A DNA stretch of 64,000 nucleotides, from the NCBI GenBank assembly GCA_009741485.1, contig CM019228.1:11368448-11432447 (forward strand), in the 5' to 3' direction. Under the pieces are notes generated by a model. That model worked only from the letters and a program-made list of their open reading frames with translations. It did not search any database and was not told the DNA's origin. The stretch comes from Malurus cyaneus samueli. Taxonomy: Eukaryota > Chordata > Aves > Passeriformes > Maluridae. Each line of letters starts with the position of its first letter. The first letter of the stretch is position 1. Below are positions 55,406-64,000 of the stretch, piece after piece. Position numbers and translations under genes: made by a program.

Positions 55406-57509
55406 CGTTTTCAGTGCCAGGCTGTGCCCAGCTGAGCCAATCCCGGGTTTATCCTCCCTCACTGCCAGGACAGCAGGGCACAGCTGCAGCTCTCGCTGGA
55501 GGCAGGGACACAGGGGTGGCATCTCGAGGTGGCAGCTGCCAACCCTCCCCTCCTGCCCTGTCCTGCTCAGCTGGGCATGGACACCTGGATGGAGCCAACA
55601 CCGAACAAGGGCACAGGGAGTGTCCAGGAGCTTTCACGGGGCTGAGATCACCTGCCCTGAGCTCAAGGCAGCACAGAGAGAGCTGGGGGAGGTTTGCTGC
55701 TCTCCCAGCCCATGGAACAAACCCCTCTTGTTCCCCTATCTCAGTCATTCCCACCCTCACCTGGGAGCTCCTGCCCCCTCCAGCCACATCTCCCCGTGCT
55801 GTAACCCCTCCTGCAATCCCACTCTCCAAATCCCTGAAGCAGCTCCAGCCCAAAATCCAGCAACACAAGGCCTCCAGGCTCTGGGAAGATTTGAGATCCT
55901 GGTCTCCTTTCTGCAGGTGCCAGCAGAGCATCCAGCACGGACTAAAACGAACAAATGCTGCCACAGTGTGGCCAGAGCTGAGCGCGCCGGGCTGGGACAC
56001 GCGGGCAGCCTGGGACTCGGTGACCTGGAGGTGACAGCAGGAGAGCTCGGGGAAAAGAGCAGCCCGCCCCGATGGTGGTGCCCCGATCCCATGGGATGGG
56101 AGACCTGGCTCCCTTGGCTCGGGATGGGGGAATTTGGGCGAGGTCCTGGCTGGGAGAAAACTCCTCGGCCCCAGAGATGGGAACACGCAGCGAGCTCGGC
56201 GCTAACCCCCAGTCTGAGGCTGCAGAAAACAGCTGAAATCAGGGGAAAAAAAAAAAAATCAGACTCTTCCTTTGGGAAAGTCTGGCTCCAGCTTTGTGCC
56301 CTGGTCCTGTCTTAGAGGAAGGGGTGATGAAACCTGAGGAGGAGGAGGAGGTAGTGCCCAAAGAAATGTCCTTTTGTTCCCGTCCCAGCTCACCCCGTGG
56401 CGCTGGCACCTCGTGCCCTGCCCTCAGCCTGCCCCGCTGTTCATCTCCCATGCAGAGCCCGTGTCCGGGCGGCATTATCCCGCTTTTCCTGCATCCCAAA
56501 CTCGCTCCCTCCGCCTCCCTCGCACCTGAGGCTCCAGGGAAGGCAGCAGGGATGCCCAGCCCTTCCTCCTGCGGGGTCTGAGAGGGGTCCGGGCCGGGCA
56601 GGAGGACAGAGCTGGGCAAACAGCGCGGGGCTGAGTCCTGCGAGCCCTCGGGAAAGGAAACAATGGTTTAAGGCTCCCTGCCTGGATCTGGGGGAGAAAC
56701 CGTGGAGTTTCTGCCGTGGAGACCCGTGGAGTTAAAGCCCCCAGGGCTCTGCTCCGCTGAGCGGCTCCGCTGGCTCCTCAGCAGCTGCCCCGCCGGGAAT
56801 TTGGGTTCTCTCCTTGCTGCTGAGTCAGTCTCAGACTCCTGCACTGCTCCTTTCTCTGCCCTCCGCCCGCGGTGGCCCCGCACTCCCGTCCAGCTTCATT
56901 TGCTCCCCCAGTGACGGGAGAAGGAACTCGTGGATGTGCTTTATTATCCCACAAACGCGGCTCTTCCCGTCCGGACTCTGCCCGTCTCGCTGCGCCGTTC
57001 CTGACGCTGGTGCAGCCCCAAAATCTCGGTACAAACACACAGCGAGCGGGGTCTGCCCCGGACCGGCGCCCTGAGCCACCCCAGGGTGTCACACATGGAG
57101 GGGCTGTGCCTTTGGGGCACTCGGATCACAAATCTGTCACCTCTGGGTCCCTGTCCTGAGGATCTCCACCACCGCTATCCCCCTTCTTTAGCAGCTCTGC
57201 TCCTTTTTTGCTCTCTGGGTATTGAGGAGACTCTTCTCTGAACAGGAGGTTTGGTTTTCAACACTCTACAGAGGGATTTTTTGCAAAGATTTTAATTCTG
57301 AAGTCTTTCAAGCGCCCAGAGAAAGTAATTAAATGGACTTGAAAACTTGTGGGAAAAAGTTCTGTGTTTTGCCAGCCTGCTGCATCCACCAGCAGGGAAA
57401 AATCATTCAGTGTAAGGGCACCCAGTGCCTGTGCTGGTGGTGATTTTGGAGATTTCATCTCCCTGGAAGGATGGCCTGGGAGTTTGTTGTGCTTCTGCTT
57501 ATGTGAGAC

Positions 57510-57603
57510 AATGGAAAAACAATGAGAAAATGGGAAAACAACAAGAAAATTGAAAAAATAATGAGAAAATGGGAAAATAATGAGAAAATTGGAAAACAAC
57601 GAG
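57510..57603 (+). repeat. About 18-bp AATGAGAAAATGGGAAAA repeat
   Basis: Five imperfect copies in the putative 3' UTR. Confidence 0.85.
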
Positions 57604-60600
57604 ACATCTGCCACCAGAAGTGGCCTCACAGAACTGTCACCTCCACATCGTGGGCTGAGCTCATTACACGAGAGGAACTGAACCAGTCACATCCAAACTG
57701 GCCAGGAAAATGGGATTTGACTCCAGGCTGTCCACGCTGCCTCTGTCCCCTCTGTGCCTGCAAGGACTGTCTGAGCAGTGGGATCTGATGTGCCCAGCAT
57801 GGCCATGATCCTGCAGGAGTGTCCTGGGCCAGGGGCTGCAGCCCTGTGGGACAGCAGGTGGGCAGGGGTGGGATAATGCCCCTGCTCCTTCCCTGATGCC
57901 CCTCACCCCATCCCAGCTCTATCCCAGGTTCCCTCTGCCCCTTCCCCATGGAGATCCCTCCTTCCTCCTCTTCCTCCTGCCCAGCCCTGCCTGTCCAGGT
58001 CCTGGTGATGGACACAGACTCTGTGCCTTGTGCTGGGAATGGCTCTCGCACTCGGGGTGGGGAAATTGCCTCTGGGATAACCCAGATAATCTCCCCGAGC
58101 TGGGGTTTCACAGGGGTGGAGTGGGGTGAGCTCTGTGGGGTGCAGAATGGAGCTGTGACCGCTCTCACGTGCTGGACACCCCGTTCTGGTCAGACTGGTG
58201 GGGATGGAGGTCGTGGCTGTGCTCGAAGCCTCATGGACTTGCTCCCAGCCCTAGCCAAAGCCACTGCCTCCTGAATTCCAAACACCAAAACCATCCTGAG
58301 GGTTCTCACCATTTTATGGAAATACCATTTTATGCCCAAAACAAAATTCTGCTCCTGCTTCCATCAGGGATCCATTCCCAGCTCCAGAATCGCTCTGATA
58401 ACTCTGCAATTCTGGTGATAGCTCCAGAGGGGAGCCCAGTCCCTCTGCAGAACAGATGGAGATGCATTTCCAGGACCATTCCACTTCGCTCTAACTCCGT
58501 GTTCGTTGTGACAATTCCTGCCGCTGGAGCAGGGAGAGCAGAATTTTTGCAAACCTGTGTTCCTGACCTTGGATAAAATTTGAATCTGATTCCTCCCAGA
58601 TCCAAAATGCCTTCCACACCCGATGGCTTCAGTGGCACCGGGGATTTCGGCAGCTTGCACAGCAGCAGCAAATTCACAATATTTTATGTGTGTCAATCCG
58701 CACTTGCATGTGCCTGCAGTGCATGGCTCCAGCAATCCCTGGGAAATCTCCCCTTACCCAGGGAGATCCGAGCTCCAGCTTCTTCTGTGTGTGTTCAGCA
58801 GGGAGCCGGGGGAGCGGGAGAAAGCAGCTGCTTTAAAGCACTCAGCTCCAGAAGTAAAACAGAATGTAAGAAAGGTCAAAACAAGCGTGATTTTAGCACA
58901 GGGAGACTCGTGGAATATTTGAGCATTATGGTGCAGATCCACCTTTTTTTTTCTACTGGGAAAATTAGGTAGGTTGGAAATTCGTGGCCTCCACCCCTAC
59001 AGATGTTTGGCTGTGATGGAAATTTGAGCCCTGGAATCACAGGAAAAAAAAANGTCTACAAATCTCTTTTAATATATGTATATTTTCAAAAACACTTCCT
59101 AAAAAAGGGCTAGTTGCTTTCAGAAAGGAAAAAAAAAAAAAACCCAAAAGGTTGTGAGCTCATAGCTGAGCAGTGGCAACACCTCCTGCCTTACTCATTT
59201 GTGTCCTACCTGGCCAGATTTTGGAAAGGAAGAAGGGGTGAAGTGGCTCCAAATGAGCAAATCGAACCTCAGAATTCCTGCTTTATCAGGGCCAAGGCTT
59301 TGCAGCTATTCCTCATTCCTGCCGTGGGAAAGTGGGATTGCTCCTGTATCCATCTTTCAGAGAGCTTTCAGAGCTGTTCAGGAGCTTGGAAAAGCAGGAA
59401 TGCAGTATTGGGAATGCAGGGCAGCTCCTGCCCAGCTCTCTGCAGTGCTGGTGCAGGAATCTGGGAGTGAAAAACACCAGGCAAAGCATTTTCCTTCCAG
59501 GGGCATCCTTAATACCTGGAAGATTGAAAGGCTGGAAAAGTTGATCTAAAAGTTGATCCAGAGCTTCTTTTTGTTGCTTTGTTTCCATGAGCTGTTTTTT
59601 GGGGGTGAGGAAAGCAAACAGAGAGCAAAGAGCCAAATCAAATTTGGATTAAATCAGACATTTTGTTCCTACAATAACTGCTAGCAGAGATTTAAAAATT
59701 CATCAAGGGCAACAAAACAGCCTTAATTAACTGAGACATTAATACCCCTTGCTTCTGAGCCGGCTTCTTTTGTTCTCCTCTGTGTGATCGTGGTGTGGAA
59801 CCCTTCCTGAACAAAACCCACTCCCCAGCAGCCTGCGGGATGTCCAGGAGCTGGAGATGGGGCTGGAGAAATGAGAGAAAAGCAAATTCCCCGCTTTGCT
59901 CGAACCTTACAACGCAGGCAAATCCCCAAGGTTGAATTCCCGTGCTCTGCTGCCTCAGAATGCCCTGCAGAAGCCCGGGCTCTGTGTGCTTTGTGAGTAG
60001 TCTGCAGCTTTTCCAGAGCGCACACGCGATTCCCCAGGCACGGCACGGGATGACTTTCAGCCGGGACTCGCTGCTTTTTCACATTTCACCGAGTTCAAAG
60101 CACAGGTTCTGCCAGCTGCCCGGGGAATCGGGTATTCAGTGCCAATTAATTTTTGTGACAGGAGCGGGGATTTCTCCCCTCTGCTCCTCGAGGCACCTTT
60201 AGTCTCAGACTCAGAGGTTGGGTTGGATCCTTTCATTTCCCGGTGGCCTTTTCCCGAAGAGCAGCGGTGCCACGATGAGGATGGGGGACAGAGCTGGGAA
60301 GGGTGCCAGCTTTGGGGCAGGCAATTCCTAAATTTCCCACTGTCAAATCTTCAGCTGTGGGTCAATTCTGCCGGGCCGGGTGGGGCTCCAAGCCGTGGCC
60401 GCTCTCTGCTCCTCCCTCCCTCGCTGCCCTCATGTCACTGTGCCTTCATTTGCTCGAGGAAACGATGCCATGACGGATAACTAGCATTTCTTGTCTTTAC
60501 CCTCACTTTGCATCCCATAAAACAGGCGTGTGGGGAGCGGAGGGAGCTCCTTCCACAGCTTTTCGTGCGACCCCAAGGAAGGTTTGTGCTACAAAACCAA

Positions 60601-60859
60601 GGGGTGGGGTGAGCCCGTGCTGTGTGTGACCCCGCCAGCGCTTCAAGCAGCCAGAAACGCGGCTCTTCCCCCACCTCCGAGCTCTCAGTGCTGCTAAAAT
60701 CTCTGCTAAAATCCCGCCCCGTGTTCCAGCCCCTCTCTCAGACTGACTCTGGCTCTGTTTGCGAGATCCCCACGTTGTTCTGAAGCATGCACCTCTCTCT
60801 GTATAGTCCCGATCTTCTGATTTTATGGAATTACTTATGCCTGTTTGCATTACGGTCAA

Positions 60860-60865
60860 AATAAA
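60860..60865 (+). promoter_or_regulatory. Poly(A) signal AATAAA
   Basis: AATAAA lies in GGTCAAAATAAAAAAGTG, followed by a T-rich stretch at about 60895-60912. It is the most plausible NOS1 cleavage signal because dense repeats begin only after it. Cleavage would fall near 60880. Confidence 0.6.
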
Positions 60866-61284
60866 AAAGTGAACTCGGGAGCCGGCACTTCTGCTCCTCT
60901 TTTGAATTTTTAACACCCACAAAGGCTGCTCGAGGTCTCTGCACTGTCACCTGTAGGGTCGAGCACCAGAAATAGCGGTGACAAGCAGCAGGAGCTGCTC
61001 ACCTGCCAGACAGAGACCTGAGTCACAGCATTCCCAGCATTTATCCCACATCCTGGGGGAAATGTCACAAACTGTGCCATCCTGGGTGGGTTCTGGAGCT
61101 GGAGCCTTGGGAACACCAAGAAAGGACTCCAGGCAGGAGCTGGGAAACCAGGGAATGGCAGAAAGGGGCCAGGGGAATGAGGCAGAAGGGTGGACATGGC
61201 TTTTCCCATGGGAAAAAGGTTTTCTGTGTTAGGGGGATCTTTCCAGTCCTTGAAGGGAGGTTAGGGAAAAAGAGGGAGAGGGGT

Positions 61285-61396
61285 TTTTGATCTGGGCAGG
61301 GAAAGGTTTCCCGCTGCCAGAGGGCAGAGATAGGCAGGATTTGGGGAAGGAATTGTTCCCTGGGAGGGTGGAGAGGCCCTGGCACAGGGTGCCCCC
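61285..61396 (+). mobile_element. CR1 internal fragment next to a satellite array
   Basis: GGAAGGAATTGTTCCCTGGG to CCTGGCACAGGGTGCC matches the same interval of the 28.8-kb CR1. It breaks off where the 44-bp array begins. Confidence 0.65.
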
Positions 61397-63580
61397 TTTG
61401 GATATTGATACACATGGATAGGGCCCCTTTGGGCACCCCTTTAGATATTGATACACATTGATGAGATCCTCCTGGAACCTTCTTTTAGCTATTAATACCT
61501 ATTGATAAGGCTCTTCTGACATCTTTTATTAGATATTGATACACATTGATGAGATCCTTCTGGAACCTCCTTTTAGATATTGATTCCTATTGATGAGATC
61601 TTCCTGGCACCTTTTAGATTTTGATACACATTGATGAGATGTCTGGAATTTCATTTTAGATATTGATACCTACTGATCAAATCTTCCTGGAACCTCCTTT
61701 TAGATATTGATATACATTGGTGAGCTCCTCTGGCATTCTTTTAGATATTGACAACTATTGATGAGATTCTTCTGACACCTTTTAGATATTGATACCTATT
61801 GATGAGACTCCCTCTGTGCACCCCTTCAGGTATTGATACACAATGACAGGTCCCCTTTGGGCTTTCAATATTGATCCACACTGATTTTTATACATGTCAA
61901 TAGGTTCCCCCCCTGCACCCCTTTCAATATTGATCCACACAGATCAGGTCCCCTCTGTGCACCCCTTTAGATACTGATTACACACTGATAGGTCCCCTTT
62001 TGGCAGCCCTTTTTCAGTATTGACACACATTGATAGGTTCCCTCTGGGCAGCCCCTTTGGATATTGATACCATTGACAGATTACCCCTGTGCATCCCCTT
62101 TTCGATATTGACATGTGCATTGATAGGTCCTTTTTGGGCAGCCCATATTAGATATTGACACACATTGATAGGTCCCTTTCTGGCACCCCCTTTCAGGTAT
62201 TGATACACATTGGTTGGCCCCCTCTGGGCACTTCTTTTGATATTGAAACACATTGATAGGCCCTCTTTTGGTTCCCCATTTTTGATATTGATACCATTGA
62301 CAGGTCCCCCTGTGCGTCCCCTTTGCCTTTTCAATATTGGTACACATTGATAGGTCCCCTTTGAGCACCCCCTTTTTGATATTTATTCCTATTGATGAAG
62401 TCCCCTCTAGGCACCCCTTCAGATATTGATACACATCGATGAGGTCCCTTTTCGGCACCTCCTTTTTGATATTGATACACATTGATAGATACCCCCGTGC
62501 ACCCTTTCCAATTGATACATGATAGATCCCCCTGCACCCCTTTCCAAATGATACACATTGATAGATCCCCCGTGCACCCCTTTTCAATATTGATACACAT
62601 TGATAGATCCCCTCTCGGCACCCCTTTCCATTATTGATACACATTGACAGATCCCCTCTCCTCACCCCTTTCCAATATTGATACACATTGATAGATCCCC
62701 TCCTGTGCACCCCTTTCCGACATTGATACACATTGACAGATCCCCTTTGCACATCTCTTTTCAGGTATCAATAAACATTTTATAAAGTCCCCTTTGGGCA
62801 CTCCTTTCGATATTGATACACATTGATAAATCCTGCCCATGCACCCCCATTTTGGTATTGATTCTATTGATAGGTCCCCTCTGGGCAGCCCATATTAGGT
62901 ATTGATACACATTGATCAGGTCTTTTTGGCATCCCCTTTGTATTGAAATAAACAAAGGTCCCCTCTGGGCAGCCCATTTTAGATATTGATATACTGATGG
63001 GTTCCCCTTTTGGCACCCCCTTTGAGATATTGATAGACATTGATCGATCCCCTCTGGACACCCCTTCAGATATCTATACACATTGATGGGTCCCCTTTTG
63101 GCACCCCCTTTTCGATATTGATACACACCCATAGATCCCCACTGTGCACCTCTTTCTGATATTGATACACATCGATAGATCCCTTCTGTGCACCCTTTTC
63201 CAATATTGATATACATCAATAAGGTCCCTCTTTGTCACCCGCTTTCCAGTATTGATACACATTGATAGACACCCTCTGCACCCCAATTTCCGATACTGAT
63301 ACACATTGATAGATCCCCCCCGTGCACCCTTTTTAGATATGGATACACACTGATAGGTCCCCTCTGCGTACCCATGTCCGATATTGATACACATTGATAG
63401 ATTGCATCTGTACACCTCTTTTAGATATTGATACACATTGATAGATCGCATCTGTGCACCTCTTTTAGATATTGATACACGTTGATAAATTCCCTCTGTG
63501 CGCCCCTTTTAGATATTGACACGTATCAATAAATACTGTGTGTACCCCTTTCCGATATCGATACACACTGTCAGGTTCCC
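61397..63580 (+). repeat. 44-bp satellite-like array, ~48 copies, downstream of NOS1
   Basis: Units contain GATATTGATACACATTGATA followed by GATCCCCTCTGTGCACCCCT. Early copies are diverged and later ones more regular. Open frames on the minus strand reflect the absence of stops in the unit. Confidence 0.93.
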
Positions 63581-63591
63581 GCTGTGCCCCT

Positions 63592-63888
63592 TTCCGATCC
63601 CGATCCCGCTCCCGATCCCGCTCCCGATCCCGCTCCCGATCCGCTCCGATCCCGATCCCGCTCCCGCTCATCCGATCCCCGATCCCTCCCCGCTCCCGCT
63701 CCCCGATCCCGATCCCCACGCTCCGATCCCGTCCGATCCCGTCCGATCCCGCCCCGATCCCGCTCCCGCTCCCGATCCGCTCCCGCTCCCGATCCCGATC
63801 CCGATCCCGCTCCGATCCCGCTCCGATCCCGCTCCCGTCCCGATCCGATCCGATCCCGCTCCCATCCCGCTCCGATCCGATCCGCGCG
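63592..63888 (+). repeat. CCCGATCCCGCT array
   Basis: CCGATCCCGATCCCGCTCCC-type six-base units, highly GC-rich and CpG-dense, joining the satellite array to the CpG-rich window end. Confidence 0.93.
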
Positions 63889-64000
63889 GTTGTCACTTGT
63901 CAGACGCTCCCTTGGGCCGCTCTTCGGCCGGCGCGGAGGCCGCACTTGGCGGACGCTCCCCGGGCCGCCCCTCCCCGGAAGCGCCGGGCGGCCCGGAGCG

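Larger units (their letters stand above)
53918..60880 (+). other. NOS1: Probable NOS1 3' untranslated region
   Basis: About 7 kb of mostly unique sequence after the stop codon. It has no convincing ORF and ends at a good poly(A) signal; mammalian NOS1 also has a 3' UTR of several kilobases. It contains a GATGAT run near 54077-54100, a short CR1-like fragment near 55340-55405, a roughly 18-bp A-rich array at 57510-57603 and one ambiguous base at 59053. No intervening AATAAA caught my eye, but continuity of the transcript is inferred. Confidence 0.6.

Noticed and set aside
61397..63451. Minus-strand ORFs rich in INVYQY/GPINVYQYLKG
   Set aside because: The repeat is 44 bp, so the frame rotates with each unit; the ORFs only reflect missing stops.
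61397..63580. CRISPR-like regular repeats
   Set aside because: There are no constant repeats with unique spacers; the whole unit is repeated and the genome is vertebrate.
63889..64000. First exon of a downstream gene
   Set aside because: The segment is CpG-rich but too short to show coding potential or a promoter motif.

Overview
The window is vertebrate nuclear DNA, almost certainly avian. It carries fragments of CR1-type LINE 3' ends, short GC-rich introns and very dense minisatellites, as expected on a small bird chromosome. A passerine is plausible but not shown. The only gene I can support is neuronal nitric oxide synthase, NOS1, on the + strand. I could place 28 coding exons by protein similarity and GT-AG boundaries; they match exons 2 to 29 of the mammalian gene. 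The window opens inside exon 2, so the initiator and the PDZ domain lie upstream. The stop codon is at 53915-53917. Together the exons encode about 1231 residues.

Layout: exon 2 ends at 108. An 18.5-kb intron 2 follows, packed with minisatellites and two copies of a large repeat unit. Exon 3 is at 18561-18687. Intron 3 (9.2 kb) holds a third copy of the same unit. Exons 4-12 (27.9-35.2 kb) encode the heme oxygenase domain. Exons 13-14 carry the calmodulin-binding helix. Exons 14-19 encode the FMN domain with its autoinhibitory insert. Exons 20-28 encode the FAD/NADPH reductase, and exon 29 gives the last residues. About 7 kb of probable 3' UTR ends near an AATAAA at 60860. After it come a 44-bp satellite-like array (61.4-63.6 kb), a CCCGAT/CCCGCT array and a CpG-rich edge.

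The protein is a single homodimeric enzyme: NADPH electrons pass through FAD and FMN to the heme under Ca2+/calmodulin control, making NO from L-arginine. Two coding anomalies stand out. Exon 20 has one extra A that breaks the frame. Exon 10 has a paired indel that changes an otherwise conserved Trp-Tyr to Cys-Thr. Both look more like assembly errors than biology.

The most unusual features are in the introns. The 3' ends of exons 6 and 7, together with their splice donors, have been amplified into tandem arrays with mostly 3n spacing. Several other arrays begin within tens of bases of a donor. A repeat unit present in three copies contains kilobase-scale (ATCACACAAA)n arrays facing their own reverse complement, and these surround exon 3.
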